DNA of 64,000 nucleotides. Source: Streptomyces sp. NRRL S-350. GTDB lineage: Bacteria; Actinomycetota; Actinomycetes; Streptomycetales; Streptomycetaceae. The notes under the pieces were generated by a model. It made no database searches and was not told the DNA's origin. It saw only the letters and a program-made list of their open reading frames with translations. Below are positions 49,555 through 60,354 of the stretch, piece after piece (the first letter of the stretch is position 1; every line of letters begins with the position of its first letter). The position numbers and the translations under genes were made by a program. The stretch covers positions 124,001-188,000 of the forward strand of contig NZ_JOHO01000005.1 in assembly GCF_000719705.1 (NCBI RefSeq), in the 5' to 3' direction.

Positions 49555-49732
49555 CGTAACCGGGGGCGTGGGTTACGAACCGCTTTCGGTCCGCGGACGC
49601 GCCACGCCCGGACGGGCCCCGAGCGGGCCCCGTGCGGTAGCGTGCCCGGGCACTCGCCCGGTCGGCCGGGCGTGCACGGAACGACTCCACACCATGACAG
49701 GCCGCGGGTGCGGCGGGGGAGCACAGACGCAG

Positions 49733-50563
49733 ATGTACGGCCAGGGACAGCAGTATCCGCAGGGACAGCCGCAGCCTTACGGCGGCCAGCCGCAATACGG
49801 CCAGCCGCCGCAGCAGCCCTACGGCGCCCCGCAGCCGCAGTACGGCTACCCGCCGCAGCAGCCCTACGGCGCGCCCCAGCCCCAGTACGGCGTGCCGCCG
49901 CAGGCGCCGTACGGGCAGCCGGGGTACCCGGTCGCGCCGCCGCCGAAGGGCCGGGGCGGCCTGGTCGTCGGCCTGGTGATCGGGGCGCTGGTGCTGGGCG
50001 GCGGCGGTTTCGCCGCGTGGAAGTTCCTCGGCGGCAGCGACGCGGGCGGCCAGTACAAGCTCACCGCCCCGCAGACGCTGGCGGACGGCTACGTGCAGAA
50101 GTCGGCGAAGGAGGAGGCCGCCGACATGAGCAAGCCCGACATCGCGAAGGTCGGCAAGGACCTGCACGCGGTGGTGGCCAGCTACAGCAAGGGCACCGAC
50201 GTCAAGAACATGGACTCCCTCACGGTCGTCGGCATCTACGGCACCCTCAACGACCCGGACCAGATCATCGCGGACTCGAAGAAGGACAGCGGCGGGCTGA
50301 CCTGGAGCACACCGATGGCCGACTACCCCGCGAAGGACAGCCACGCCTCCTCGGGCAAGCTCAGCTGCGGCGTGGCCAGCGTCATCGTGGGCAAGCCGGG
50401 CCCGACGGTCTGCGTGTGGGCGGACAAGTCCACCTACGGCCGGGTCACCTTCACCAAGCTCAGCCTGGGCAGCACCGGCGGTGACAGCACCCAGGGCGTC
50501 ACCCCGGACCAGGCCGCGGAGAAGACCCGGGCGATCCGCGACGCCATGAAGGTCGCCCAGTAG
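49733..50563 (+). CDS. Membrane protein with Pro/Gln/Tyr-rich N-terminus
   Basis: 276 residues from ATG 49733 ([11 protein letters not shown]); an ATG at 49694 in frame would add 13 residues. The N-terminal 75 residues are [13 protein letters not shown] repeats, as in many actinobacterial membrane proteins. One TM helix near 82-102 ([20 protein letters not shown]), then an outside domain with two Cys ([10 protein letters not shown] and [10 protein letters not shown]) possibly bonded. It resembles streptomycete proteins of unknown function with TLADGY-type domains. GGGGGAG lies upstream of the chosen start at a longish 11 bases. Confidence 0.75.
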   Translation: MYGQGQQYPQGQPQPYGGQPQYGQPPQQPYGAPQPQYGYPPQQPYGAPQPQYGVPPQAPYGQPGYPVAPPPKGRGGLVVGLVIGALVLGGGGFAAWKFLGGSDAGGQYKLTAPQTLADGYVQKSAKEEAADMSKPDIAKVGKDLHAVVASYSKGTDVKNMDSLTVVGIYGTLNDPDQIIADSKKDSGGLTWSTPMADYPAKDSHASSGKLSCGVASVIVGKPGPTVCVWADKSTYGRVTFTKLSLGSTGGDSTQGVTPDQAAEKTRAIRDAMKVAQ

Positions 50564-50577
50564 CACCGCACCGGTCG

Positions 50578-50635
50578 CGCCGGCACGCGAAGGGGCCCCC
50601 ACCGGATCCGGTGGGGGCCCCTTCGCGTGCCGGCG
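50578..50635. terminator. 58-base perfect palindrome between convergent genes
   Basis: Two 29-base arms with no mismatch and no loop, centred at 50606/50607 (ACCGGATCCGGT at the centre). It ends both the membrane-protein gene and clpX. Confidence 0.9.
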
Positions 50636-50640
50636 TCGGG

Positions 50641-51930
<1,290 letters not shown>

Positions 51931-52175
51931 GAGGTGCTTCCCCTTCGCCAGGGGCCCCGCAGGGGTTCCGGGGCCTGGTGCTGTGGACCGTCAACGCCGA
52001 CGGCGCTCGGTCTCGCTATCCGACGGTACTCTGCCGGGCCCGTGATTCCGTCCTCTTCGCCGGGTCTGCCGTACGCCCTGGGCGAATTGATACCGAACAG
52101 ATGCCGTGCACGGGTCTGCCCCGCCCCGACGGACCCTCCCGGACCGGACCGCTCCGGGCGGGAGGGGAGCCGGCC

Positions 52176-52838
52176 TCAGGAGGTCAGCGAGGTCTTGCGG
52201 GTGGAGATGATCTGGTCGACCAGGCCGTACTCGACGGCCTCCTCGGCGGTGAGGATCTTGTCGCGCTCGATGTCCTCGCGCACCTGCTCCGCCGACTTGT
52301 TGGAGTGCTTGGAGAGCATCTCCTCCAGCTGCTCGCGCATCCGGAAGATCTCCCTGGCCTGGATCTCCAGGTCGGACACCTGGCCGCGGCCGGTCTCGGT
52401 GTACGGCTGGTGGATCAGGATCCGGGCGTTCGGCAGCGCCATCCGCTTGCCGGGGGTGCCGGCGGCGAGCAGCACGGCCGCGGCGGAGGCCGCCTGGCCC
52501 ATGCAGACCGTGGTGATGTCCGGCTTCACGTACTGCATCGTGTCGTAGATGGCCGTCAGGGCCGTGAACGAGCCGCCGGGCGAGTTGATGTACATCTGGA
52601 TCTCGCGGTCCGGGTCCATCGACTCCAGGCACAGCAGCTGCGCCATGATGTCGTTCGCCGAGACGTCGTCCACCTGCGAGCCGAGGAAGATGATGCGCTC
52701 CTCGAACAGCTTGGCGTAGGGGTCGTACTCGCGGATGCCCTGCGTGGTGCGCTCGACGAAGCGCGGGACGATGTAGCGGCCCTCGGCGCGCATGTCCTCG
52801 ACGCGGGCCTGGGCGGCCGACAGGCTGGGGATGTTCAT
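52176..52838 (-). CDS. clpP2: ATP-dependent Clp protease proteolytic subunit 2
   Basis: A 220-residue serine protease. Catalytic Ser118 in [13 protein letters not shown] and His143 in LIHQPY; the acid is further along. [20 protein letters not shown] is conserved. It forms a mixed tetradecamer with ClpP1. ATG at 52838, 56 bases after clpP1 stop, so both are on one transcript. Confidence 0.96.
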   Translation of the reverse strand: MNIPSLSAAQARVEDMRAEGRYIVPRFVERTTQGIREYDPYAKLFEERIIFLGSQVDDVSANDIMAQLLCLESMDPDREIQMYINSPGGSFTALTAIYDTMQYVKPDITTVCMGQAASAAAVLLAAGTPGKRMALPNARILIHQPYTETGRGQVSDLEIQAREIFRMREQLEEMLSKHSNKSAEQVREDIERDKILTAEEAVEYGLVDQIISTRKTSLTS

Positions 52839-52894
52839 GGGGGTCCTTGTCCTCCGGGGCGTTGTGGCTGGGGTCTCGCGGGCCGGGCCGCGGC

Positions 52895-53536
52895 TCAGGC
52901 AGCGCCCGTGCCGCCGCCGCCGGGGACGTCCGCGGCACTGTGCATGATCGCGTCGATGAGGCCGTACTCGAGGGCCTCCTCCGGGGTGAACCAGCGGTCG
53001 CGGTCGGAGTCCGCGGTGATCTGCTCGAAGGACTGGCCGCTGTGGTGGGCGATCAGCTCGGACATCCGCTTCTTGGTGCGGAGCAGCTGCTCCGCCTGGA
53101 TGCGGATGTCGGTGGCGGAACCGCCGAGGCCCGCGGAGGGCTGGTGCATCAGGATGGTCGAGTTCGGCAGCGAGAAGCGCTTGCCGGGGGCGCCGGCGGT
53201 CAGCAGGAACTGACCCATCGAGGCGGCCATGCCCATCGCGATCGTCACGACGTCGTTCTTGATGTACTGCATGGTGTCGTAGATCGCCATGCCGGCCGAG
53301 ATCGAGCCGCCCGGGGAGTTGATGTAGAGGAAGATGTCCTTGTCGGGGTCCGCGGCCAGCAGCAGCAGCTGAGCGGTGATCTTGTTCGCGATGTCGTCGT
53401 CGACCTGCTGGCCGAGGAAGATGATCCGCTCGTTGAGCAGCCGGTTGTAGACCTGGTCGCCAAGGCCGCCGAGCACGTCACCAGCGGCGGCGTGCGGCGC
53501 CATCGGGCCAGGCATCTGCATCTGCGGGAACGTCAC
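52895..53536 (-). CDS. clpP1: ATP-dependent Clp protease proteolytic subunit 1
   Basis: A 213-residue ClpP. Catalytic Ser106 in [12 protein letters not shown] and His131 in LMHQPS, with [23 protein letters not shown] start at 53536; an inner ATG ([10 protein letters not shown]) is possible. The clpP1P2 pair in streptomycetes is essential or important and under ClgR control; a ClgR-like site lies upstream here. Confidence 0.96.
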   Translation of the reverse strand: MTFPQMQMPGPMAPHAAAGDVLGGLGDQVYNRLLNERIIFLGQQVDDDIANKITAQLLLLAADPDKDIFLYINSPGGSISAGMAIYDTMQYIKNDVVTIAMGMAASMGQFLLTAGAPGKRFSLPNSTILMHQPSAGLGGSATDIRIQAEQLLRTKKRMSELIAHHSGQSFEQITADSDRDRWFTPEEALEYGLIDAIMHSAADVPGGGGTGAA

Positions 53537-53601
53537 TTAGCCACCTGCTCAGTCGATTTGGACGGTCGCTCCACGGCCGTCACGGTGTCGCACAGCTTCC
53601 G

Positions 53602-53630
53602 GGTATCACGGTGTGATTGTCGCTGTCCAA
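53602..53630 (-). promoter_or_regulatory. Probable clpP1 promoter
   Basis: On the minus strand TTGGAC (53625-53630), a 17-base spacer and GATACC (53602-53607). It lies 66 bases upstream of the clpP1 start and 47 bases downstream of the ClgR-like site, as expected for an activated promoter. Confidence 0.5.
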
Positions 53631-53676
53631 GGACCCTAACGCGCAGGCCGGGCCGCAGAATCCCTCACGCAGAACT

Positions 53677-53690
53677 GTTCGCTGTCAGCG
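53677..53690. promoter_or_regulatory. ClgR-like operator upstream of clpP1
   Basis: GTTCGC-N5-GCG, the form of the ClgR box that activates clpP1P2 (and clpC, lon) in Streptomyces and relatives. It sits alone in the tig-clpP1 gap, upstream of the clpP1 promoter. Confidence 0.75.
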
Positions 53691-53722
53691 CAGGGTCGCG
53701 GCGGCCCGCGGGCGGAAGACAG

Positions 53723-53755
53723 CGGGCCCGGACACCATGACGGCGTCCGGGCCCG
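53723..53755 (-). terminator. tig terminator
   Basis: 11-base perfect stem CGGGCCCGGAC / GTCCGGGCCCG, 28 bases after the tig stop. Confidence 0.75.
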
Positions 53756-53782
53756 TTGCGTGCCTCAGGGGGCTGCCGGGGC

Positions 53783-55165
53783 TCAGGCCTCGGTCTTCTC
53801 CTCGGCGGCGGCCTCGACGGTCTCGGCCGACTCGTCGGCCTCGTCGTCGTCGAAGTTGATCTCGTTGCCCTCGGTGTCGACGACCTTGGCGGCCTCGACC
53901 ACGGTGGCCAGCGCCTTGCCGCGGGCGACCTCGCCGACCAGCAGCGGCACCTGGCCGCCCTGGACGACCTGCTGCGCGAACTGGTCCGGGGTGAGGCCCG
54001 AGCCGGCGGCGCGGCGGATGAGGTGCTCGGTCAGCTCCTCCTGGTTAACACCCAGCTCCTCGTCGGCGACGATCTGGTCCAGGACGAACTGGGTCTTGAT
54101 GCCCTTCTTCGCCTGCTCCTCGATCTCCGCGTCCCACTCCTCGCGGGTCTTGTCCTGGGTGCCCAGGTAGGTGTCGAGGTCCATGCCCATCGGCTGGAGC
54201 TGGTGGTGCTCCACGTTGTGCTTGCGGGTCTCGATCTCGTCCTTGAGGAGCTTCTCCGGGTACTCGATCTCGACCAGCGCGAGCAGCGCGTCCAGCACCT
54301 TCTCCTGGGCCTGGGTGGCCTGGTCGTACTCCTTCATGCGCTCGAGGCGCTTGCGGGAGTCGGCGCGCAGGTCCTCCAGGGTGTCGAACTCGCTGGCCAG
54401 CTGGGCGAACTCGTCGTCCAGCTCGGGCAGCTCCTTCTCCTGGACGGCGGTGACGGTGACGGTGACCTCGGAGGTCTTGCCCGCCTGGGTGCCGCCCTTG
54501 AGCTCGGTCTCGAAGGTCTTCACCTCGCCGGCGGACAGGCCGACGACGGCCTCGTCGATGCCGTCGATCAGACGGCCCGAGCCGATCTCGTAGCTCACGC
54601 CGGTGGCGGTGCCGTCCTCCGGCACCTCACCGTCGACCTTGGCGACGAGGTCCACGACCACGATGTCGCCGGCGGCCGCGGCGCGCTCGACGTCCTTGAC
54701 GGACGAGAAGCGCTCGCGCAGCTGCTCCAGCGACTTCTCGACGTCCTCCTCGGAGACGACGATCGGGTCGACGGTCACCTCGATGGAGGAGAACTCCGGA
54801 AGGGTGATCTCCGGACGGATGTCCACCTCGGCGGTGAACTTCAGGTCACCGCCGTCGGCGATCGTCTCGACACCCTCGATGTTGGTGATGTCGGGCTGGC
54901 CGAGGACCTCGATCTTGCCCTCGTCGACGGCCTGCGTGTAGAAGCGCGGCAGGGCGTCGTTGACGGCCTCCTCCAGCACGGCGCCACGGCCGAAGCGCTG
55001 GTCGATGACGCGAGCCGGGATCTTGCCCTTGCGGAAGCCCGGAACCGTGACCTGCTGGTTGATCTTCTTGTACGCCGCGTCGAGGCTGGGCTTGAGCTCC
55101 TCGAAGGGCACCTCGACGGTGAGTCGAACCCGGGTCGGGTTCAGAGTCTCGACGGCGCTCTTCAC
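53783..55165 (-). CDS. tig: Trigger factor
   Basis: A 460-residue ribosome-bound chaperone. The ribosome-binding loop is [12 protein letters not shown] (signature FRxGxxP) near 42-53; the FKBP-type prolyl isomerase domain about 160-245 ([33 protein letters not shown]), and the helical C-terminal domain after it. The tail is acidic ([19 protein letters not shown]). GTG start at 55165 with GGAG 8 bases before. It is upstream of clpP1 in the usual tig-clpP1-clpP2-clpX order. Confidence 0.97.
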   Translation of the reverse strand: MKSAVETLNPTRVRLTVEVPFEELKPSLDAAYKKINQQVTVPGFRKGKIPARVIDQRFGRGAVLEEAVNDALPRFYTQAVDEGKIEVLGQPDITNIEGVETIADGGDLKFTAEVDIRPEITLPEFSSIEVTVDPIVVSEEDVEKSLEQLRERFSSVKDVERAAAAGDIVVVDLVAKVDGEVPEDGTATGVSYEIGSGRLIDGIDEAVVGLSAGEVKTFETELKGGTQAGKTSEVTVTVTAVQEKELPELDDEFAQLASEFDTLEDLRADSRKRLERMKEYDQATQAQEKVLDALLALVEIEYPEKLLKDEIETRKHNVEHHQLQPMGMDLDTYLGTQDKTREEWDAEIEEQAKKGIKTQFVLDQIVADEELGVNQEELTEHLIRRAAGSGLTPDQFAQQVVQGGQVPLLVGEVARGKALATVVEAAKVVDTEGNEINFDDDEADESAETVEAAAEEKTEA

Positions 55166-55457
55166 GGTTAGGTCTCCTAGGGGCTTGCGGTCAGGTTGTC
55201 TCCGCCCGGCCCGCCGTCCGGCCGGAGCCGTACGGGTGGGTCGGACGAGACGGGCGATGGGCGGTTGGAGCTGCATCTCCCGTGGGGTGGACGGTGAGCT
55301 TGACTCCTCGCCCTCGTGCGGTTGACCTGGGTTGACGCCGCAGGGACTACCGCCAGCGTCCCATCCTACCGGTACCACGAAAGGCGGACGCCAGGCGCCA
55401 CCGTACCGCCCGAACAGAACAGGGCCCCGCCACGGTTGGCGAGACCCTGCCGCACTG

Positions 55458-55531
55458 TCGGGGTGGCCGGATTCGAACCGACGGCCTTCCGCTCCCAAAG
55501 CGGACGCGCTACCAAACTGCGCCACACCCCG
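55458..55531 (-). tRNA. tRNA-Pro(TGG)
   Basis: 74 bases, acceptor CGGGGTG/CACCCCG with discriminator A, D arm GGCGCAGTTTGGTAGCGC, anticodon stem TCCGC/GCGGA with loop TTTGGGA (anticodon TGG), T arm CGGTTCGAATCCG. CCA not encoded. Confidence 0.96.
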
Positions 55532-55690
55532 TGGTGCCGAGAGGAAGCGTACACGGCGGGCCTGTTCGGCTCGCCGACTTGCCACCGCGCGGGCGCGGAA
55601 GGGGGGCGGGGGAAATGCGGTGTGCACGGGAGCCCTCGGACCAGGTACGCTGTTCCCCGAACTTCCGGCCGGTGACGGTCGGTGGGTCGC

Positions 55691-55761
55691 GCGGGCGTAG
55701 CTCAATGGTAGAGCCCTAGTCTTCCAAACTAGTCACGCGAGTTCGATTCTCGTCGCCCGCT
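55691..55761 (+). tRNA. tRNA-Gly(TCC)
   Basis: 71 bases, acceptor GCGGGCG/CGCCCGC with discriminator T, D arm GCTCAATGGTAGAGC, anticodon stem CTAGT/ACTAG around CTTCCAA (anticodon TCC), T arm CGAGTTCGATTCTCG. CCA not encoded. Confidence 0.96.
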
Positions 55762-55767
55762 CTTCGT

Positions 55768-55802
55768 CCGGCCCCGGTGTGCTCTCCGCGCACCGGGGCC
55801 GG
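55768..55802. terminator. Hairpin after tRNA-Gly
   Basis: 12-base stem CCGGCCCCGGTG / CACCGGGGCCGG with an 11-base loop directly after the tRNA; also faces the gene ending at 55863. Confidence 0.7.
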
Positions 55803-55862
55803 CTGCGTTCCCGGGGCCGGCCGGCCGCGGGACCGGGCGCCGCCAGGGCTCCTCCCGGTCGC

Positions 55863-56438
55863 TCAGAGCCGGAGGCGGGCGGCCCGGGCGGCGGCGCGGT
55901 CGAGCAGCAGGTGGATGTCGCCCTCACGGGTGGCCGGGCGGTCGTTGAACTCGTCCGGGGAGCGCACCGGGCGGCCGGTGGCGTGCAGCACCTCCATCAG
56001 CTGCACCCGGGCCGTGCGGACGGTCGGCGGAGTGCCGTAGCCGTGCGCCAGAACCGCGGCCTGGGCGCCGAGCAGGCAGACCCGGCCCGCCTCGTCCCAC
56101 ATGGCGCCCTGCAGCCAGCCGTGGGCGCGGATGTAGCGGGAGGCGAGCCTGAGGTGGTCGGCGGCGGTGACCGGGACGGCGCGGGCGGGGCGGCGCAGCG
56201 CCCGGTCGAGCAGGGTGGCCCGGGGCGCCGGGTGGCCGGCGTACCAGGGCTGCGGCGTGCTGCCGTAGGGGCAGGCGTACGGCGCGGGGGTGCGGGCGGG
56301 GGCGGGCAGCGTGGCGAGGTAGGCCTCGATCTCCGCGACCAGGCCGGAGCCGTCCGGGTGGATCAGGAGCGGACGGGCGGGGCGTGGGCGGCTCGGGGTC
56401 GGTCCGGGCGGGGGCGGCGGTGCGGCGGTGCGGGGCAT
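55863..56438 (-). CDS. DUF6197-like protein
   Basis: 191 residues. After a Pro-rich N-terminus (MPRTAAPPPPPGPTPSRPRP) the ordered part has ADHLRLASRYIRAHGWLQGA, MWDEAGRVCLLGAQAAVLAH and RSPDEFNDRPATREGDIHLL, ending LLDRAAARAARLRL. Helical domain with a GWLQG-CLLGA pattern as I recall for DUF6197 proteins of streptomycetes. ATG at 56438 with GGAG 7 bases before. Function unknown. Divergent from the next gene. Confidence 0.7.
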   Translation of the reverse strand: MPRTAAPPPPPGPTPSRPRPARPLLIHPDGSGLVAEIEAYLATLPAPARTPAPYACPYGSTPQPWYAGHPAPRATLLDRALRRPARAVPVTAADHLRLASRYIRAHGWLQGAMWDEAGRVCLLGAQAAVLAHGYGTPPTVRTARVQLMEVLHATGRPVRSPDEFNDRPATREGDIHLLLDRAAARAARLRL

Positions 56439-56640
56439 GCGGGTTCTCCGGGCGGGCGGTCTGCGGCTTCCGCTGCCCAAAGTGGGGCATTCAGGACATT
56501 TCCGCGACCGGAGGGCCCGGGCGCCCGGACGGTTTCCCGGTTGGGGGCCGGGCCGATAGCCTCGGCGGCGTTCGAGCGCAGTTCGAGCACGGTTCGAGCG
56601 CGACCTCATCCGCCGCGCTTCCGAGGTGGGAGGAGTCCCG

Positions 56641-57432
56641 GTGCATCCGCAGGAGCGACTGGTCGTCATACAGCGCTGCGTGGTCCGGGAGATGGCGCGA
56701 CTGGGCCAGGTGTTCCGCCCGGACGGCGAGGTCGTGCGCGGCCCCGGCACCACGGCGGTGGCGGTGCGCGAGCACCCCGGGGACGACGGCGCCGGCCACG
56801 TGGACCTCGGCTTCGTGCTGCAACTCGGCCGGGCGGACGCGCCGGTGGTGTGGGACTGCGCGGCCGGCCTCGGCAAGACCGAGGAGGAGAAGCTCGCCAA
56901 CGCGGTCAAGATGTGGGCGACCACCACGGCCTCGGTGCTGGTCGAGCTGGCGGAGGGGTACGGGACGCACGCCGACCACGCGGACCTGCCCGAACTCCCG
57001 GGCTGGCACGCCGTCCAGGGGCCGGCGGCGGTGTTCGGCTTCGGCAACGAGCACCTGGCGGGCTGGCTCGCCGAGAACCGCCTGCTCTCAAGGCTGGCCC
57101 CGGCCCTGCGGCCGGAGTTGACCGGGCCGGGGCCGGTCGGGGTGAAGCTCTTCCTGGGCGGGAAGGCGGGGGACGACGTCGCCGAGGTCCGGGTGGGCGG
57201 CGAGGTGTCGGAGGCGGCGTCCGCGGCGCTGCGCGCGCTGGACTGGCCGCGGGGTGAACGGCTGTGCTGGGCACGCCTGTTCGTCCTGCTGACGGCGGAC
57301 GGGCCGACGCAGGCTCAGGCCGCACCGGCGGGTGCCACGGCACCCGCACCGATGCGTTTCCACGCCCCGGCGGCAGCACGCCCACGGGGTCTGTTCGCTC
57401 GCTGGCGGGAGGCCAGACGGGCCGGACGGTGA
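56641..57432 (+). CDS. DUF6348-like protein
   Basis: 263 residues with GTG start at 56641 and GGAGGAG 5 bases upstream. It includes WDCAAGLGKTEEEKLANAVK, MWATTTASVLVELAEGYGTH and GPVGVKLFLGGKAGDDVAEV, RLFVLLTADGP near the end and a basic C-terminus (RGLFARWREARRAGR). Pattern matches DUF6348 as I recall it; cytosolic, function unknown. Name uncertain, coding status firm. Confidence 0.75.
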   Translation: MHPQERLVVIQRCVVREMARLGQVFRPDGEVVRGPGTTAVAVREHPGDDGAGHVDLGFVLQLGRADAPVVWDCAAGLGKTEEEKLANAVKMWATTTASVLVELAEGYGTHADHADLPELPGWHAVQGPAAVFGFGNEHLAGWLAENRLLSRLAPALRPELTGPGPVGVKLFLGGKAGDDVAEVRVGGEVSEAASAALRALDWPRGERLCWARLFVLLTADGPTQAQAAPAGATAPAPMRFHAPAAARPRGLFARWREARRAGR

Positions 57433-57482
57433 CCGCCGTTCGCCCGCCCGCCCCGAGCCGAAGGGCGGGCGATGCGCCCGGG

Positions 57483-57680
57483 TCAGCCGCCGGTGATGCT
57501 GGAGATGCTGTGCGCGAGGTTCGACAGCAGGGAGTTGATCGAGGTCGCGACCGTGGTCTCGTGGAGCATGAAGCCGAACAGGGCGGCGACGATCGCGTGG
57601 GCGATCTTCATCTGCTTGTTGCGGATGAAGATGATGCACAGGATCGCGAACAGGACCAGCGCGGAGACGGAGAGTGCCAC
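57483..57680 (-). CDS. SpdB-like small membrane protein (chromosomal)
   Basis: 65 residues, GTG start at 57680: MALSVSALVLFAILCIIFIR then NKQMKIAHAIVAALFGFMLH, ending SLLSNLAHSISSITGG. Two hydrophobic segments flank a polar turn ending in His, the same plan and length as the element peptide at 29416-29607 (SGELRTWHIVLVGLLG versus NKQMKIAHAIVAALFG). Function unknown; a family linked to plasmid spread is possible. Confidence 0.7.
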   Translation of the reverse strand: MALSVSALVLFAILCIIFIRNKQMKIAHAIVAALFGFMLHETTVATSINSLLSNLAHSISSITGG

Positions 57681-58263
57681 CCGGACTCACTTCCTCGTTT
57701 TCATAGCGGGGTGCCACCGACCGGCGACACCAGCGAAAGCCGGACCCCGGCCTGTCCGACGGTCCCGAGGCGGAATCGCGGACCGTCCGACGCACCGTCG
57801 GCCGGGGAGCCCACGATCGACCGCTGCCTGTCGTGCCGCACGTGACGCCCCCCTATCCCCCGAATCCTGAACAGTCCCGCCCGGACTCAGTGTGGTCGAC
57901 CGTGCCGATTGCGTAAAGGTCTGACCGTCGGCCCGGCCCCGATATCCCGCGATGCGAGACGAGTTTCCGCCGACCGGGACGATAGCCGAGCCGTCCTGAC
58001 GAATCGTCGGCGGGGCCGCGCTGAGCGGCCGGGAAGCCGCCGGGGGCGGGGAACGGAACCCGCTGGTCCGGTCAGTCGTCGGGCCGTCCGATTTGGCCGA
58101 AGATCGGCTGCCCGGCTTGACAGCCACTGCCCCCGGCATGTGCCCTGCGGGCCGCCCGCCGACGCGCCGTCAGCGCGGCCACGGCACCGGCCTCGCGCCC
58201 CGTCGGGCCCGCCGGGTCCAGTCGGGCCCAGCCGACCCGGTCGGCCCAGCCGGCCTGGTCGGC
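57681..58263. other. Gene-free stretch upstream of the small membrane gene
   Basis: 583 bases in which no gene is supported. The left part (57681-58100) has mixed composition and must hold the promoter of the small membrane gene. The right end (about 58195-58262) is a run of repeated GTCGGGCCC/CCAGCCGACC-type units next to the SpoIIE gene stop. Confidence 0.5.
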
Positions 58264-59490
58264 TCAGTCGCGCCAGAGCAGCAGCAGCGCGCGGTCGTCG
58301 TTGATGTCCCGGGCCACCGTCTCGATCAGCGCGGCCGCGGCGCCCGGCCCCGCACCCGCTCCGCCGCCGGGCAGCAACCGGTCCGCCTCCCCCATCAGCC
58401 GGTCCATGCCCTCCCCGAGGTCCCGGCCCGGCGCCTCGACCATGCCGTCGGTGCACAGCATCAGGACGTCGCCCCGGTTCAGCCGGCCGCGCACGCCTTC
58501 GAACTTGGCGCCGTCGTAGATCCCGAGCAGCGGGCCCTCGGCCTCCTTGACCTCCCAGCGGCCGGCGCCCTCCAGGCGCTGCATACCCGGCAGGTGCCCG
58601 GCCGACAGCAGCTCGTAGTCGCCGGTGTCGAGGTCCAGCACCAGGTGGACGGCGGTGGCGAAGCCCTCCTCCCAGGACTGGCGCAGCAGGTAGCCGTTGG
58701 CGGCGGGCAGGAAGTCGTGCGCGGGCAGCGAGCCGACCAGGCCGCCGAAGGCGCCGGAGAGCAGCAGCGCGCGGGAGCCGGCGTCCATGCCCTTGCCGGA
58801 GACGTCCGCGAGGACCACCTCCAGCAGCCGCCGGCCCGGGCCGGTGCGGGCGGCGACCACGAAGTCCCCGGAGAAGGACTGGCCGCCGGCCGGGCGCAGC
58901 GCCATGTCCGCGTGCCAGCCGGCCGGCAGCTCGGGCACCCGGCTCTGCACCCGCAGCCGCTCGCGCAGGTCGAACAGCATGGTGGAGCCGCCCCACCAGG
59001 GCACGCCGACCCGGGCCCGGAACTGGGCCAGCAGCAGGCCGCCCACCCCGGCGGCGCCGACCACCAGGGCCGCGCCCGGGGTCACGCCGTAGAGGTAGGC
59101 CGCGGGGTTGTCGCTGGCGACCCGCTGGCCGGTGTGGATCACGGACTCGGCGGAGAGGCCGAGCGCGGCGAGCGCGTAGAGCACCACCAGGCTGCCGGGG
59201 CGCAGCAGCAGCGCGCCGGCCAGGATCGGCAGGACCAGGGAGGTGGGCGGGGCCCAGTCGGGGAGCCAGATGTTGAACAGGATCAGCAGCGGGACGAGCA
59301 GGGCGAGCGCGCACAGCACCGGCCAGTCGGCTGCGCCGCCGCGGAAGTAGTCCACACCGGCCGTGCGCAGCCTTCGGCGGACCCGGCGGAGCCTCTTGCG
59401 CAACCGGGCCGTCACGGGCTCGGACGCCGGGGCGGCGCCGGGCCTCGTCGCAGTCGTCTGGGGCGGTGCGCCCGGCGGTCTGCCAGCCAT
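58264..59490 (-). CDS. PP2C/SpoIIE-type membrane phosphatase
   Basis: 408 residues. A basic N-terminus (TARLRKRLRRVRRRLR), four or so TM helices between about 58 and 165 (WPVLCALALLVPLLILFNIW, SLVVLYALAALGLSAES, AALVVGAAGVGGLLLAQF), then a SpoIIE domain (about 190-408): GGQSFSGDFVVAARTG, VVLADVSGKGMDAGSRALLL (metal-binding DVSGKG), LLSAGHLPGM, VLMLCTDGMVEA and INDDRALLLLW. This Ser/Thr phosphatase type usually acts on anti-sigma factor antagonists. ATG at 59490; a longer frame upstream is low complexity. Confidence 0.9.
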   Translation of the reverse strand: MAGRPPGAPPQTTATRPGAAPASEPVTARLRKRLRRVRRRLRTAGVDYFRGGAADWPVLCALALLVPLLILFNIWLPDWAPPTSLVLPILAGALLLRPGSLVVLYALAALGLSAESVIHTGQRVASDNPAAYLYGVTPGAALVVGAAGVGGLLLAQFRARVGVPWWGGSTMLFDLRERLRVQSRVPELPAGWHADMALRPAGGQSFSGDFVVAARTGPGRRLLEVVLADVSGKGMDAGSRALLLSGAFGGLVGSLPAHDFLPAANGYLLRQSWEEGFATAVHLVLDLDTGDYELLSAGHLPGMQRLEGAGRWEVKEAEGPLLGIYDGAKFEGVRGRLNRGDVLMLCTDGMVEAPGRDLGEGMDRLMGEADRLLPGGGAGAGPGAAAALIETVARDINDDRALLLLWRD

Positions 59491-59821
59491 GGAGCCCGAC
59501 CCTATCCACGGGTGCGGCCCGGCGTCGACGGCCCGGGCGGGGGCGGCGGCGCCGGGGCGCGGGGTGCTCGGCGGGTTTCGGCCGATCGGGGCGGTCGCGG
59601 GCACGGCGTCAGGAGGCTTGCGCCGGTTGGGTGTACGAAACACGGGGGGCGCGTGTGCGCCCCGCGCGCGCGGCCGTCCGGTCGGTCGGCGCCTGTGGCC
59701 GATCCCACAGGCCGCCGGGCCCCGTCGGCGCTCTGTCGCCTCCCTGTCGGCGCCCCGGGACGGCGGCGGCCGGCCGCACGCGAGCGTGCGACCGGCCGGG
59801 AGGAGGGTGGGGTGGCTGGGA
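59491..59821. other. Gap between phosphatase gene and rpiB
   Basis: 331 bases without gene. A hairpin (59768-59797; GCACGC/GCGTGC with outer GGCCGG/CCGGCC) 25 bases after the rpiB stop fits its terminator. A less GC-rich point near 59630 (GTGTACGAAACACG) is a candidate promoter for the phosphatase gene. Confidence 0.5.
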
Positions 59822-60307
59822 TCAGCCCTGGGGGTGGTGGGCCGGGATCGGCGGGAGCTCGCCGGTGGTCTCGTACTCGCTCAGCATCTCGATCCGGCGG
59901 GTGTGCCGCGGCTCGCCGCTGTACGGGGTGCGGAGGAAGACCTCGACGAACGACGTGGCCTCCTCCGTCGTGTGCATGCGGCCGCCGATGGAGATCACGT
60001 TGGCGTCGTTGTGCTGGCGGCCGAGCTCGGCGGTCTGCACGCTCCAGGCCAGCGCGGCCCGTACGCCCTTGACCTTGTTGGCGGCGATCGCCTCCCCGTT
60101 GCCCGAGCCGCCGATCACGACGCCCAGCGCCTCCGGGTCCGCGGCGGTGCGCTCGGCGGCGCGCAGGCAGAACGGCGGGTAGTCGTCCTCGGCGTCGTAG
60201 ATGTGCGGCCCGCAGTCGACCGGCTCGTGGCCGGCCCCCTTCAGCCACTCCACGAGGTGGTTCTTCAGTTCGTATCCGGCATGGTCGGAGCCCAGGTACA
60301 CGCGCAT
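59822..60307 (-). CDS. rpiB: Ribose-5-phosphate isomerase B
   Basis: A 161-residue RpiB/LacAB sugar isomerase of the pentose phosphate pathway. Markers: MRVYLGSDHAGYELKNHLVE, VVIGGSGNGEAIAANKVKGV (catalytic loop), NDANVISIGGRM and HTRRIEML. Length and motifs are standard. Start ATG at 60307. Confidence 0.96.
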   Translation of the reverse strand: MRVYLGSDHAGYELKNHLVEWLKGAGHEPVDCGPHIYDAEDDYPPFCLRAAERTAADPEALGVVIGGSGNGEAIAANKVKGVRAALAWSVQTAELGRQHNDANVISIGGRMHTTEEATSFVEVFLRTPYSGEPRHTRRIEMLSEYETTGELPPIPAHHPQG

Positions 60308-60354
60308 GCCATGAGTGTGGCACGCGGCCGCACCCGGGCCCGACAACGGGGGCG

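Noticed and set aside
57909..60072. Plus-strand frames opposite the SpoIIE-type phosphatase
   Set aside because: Antisense of a clear phosphatase with conserved motifs; composition typical of shadow frames.
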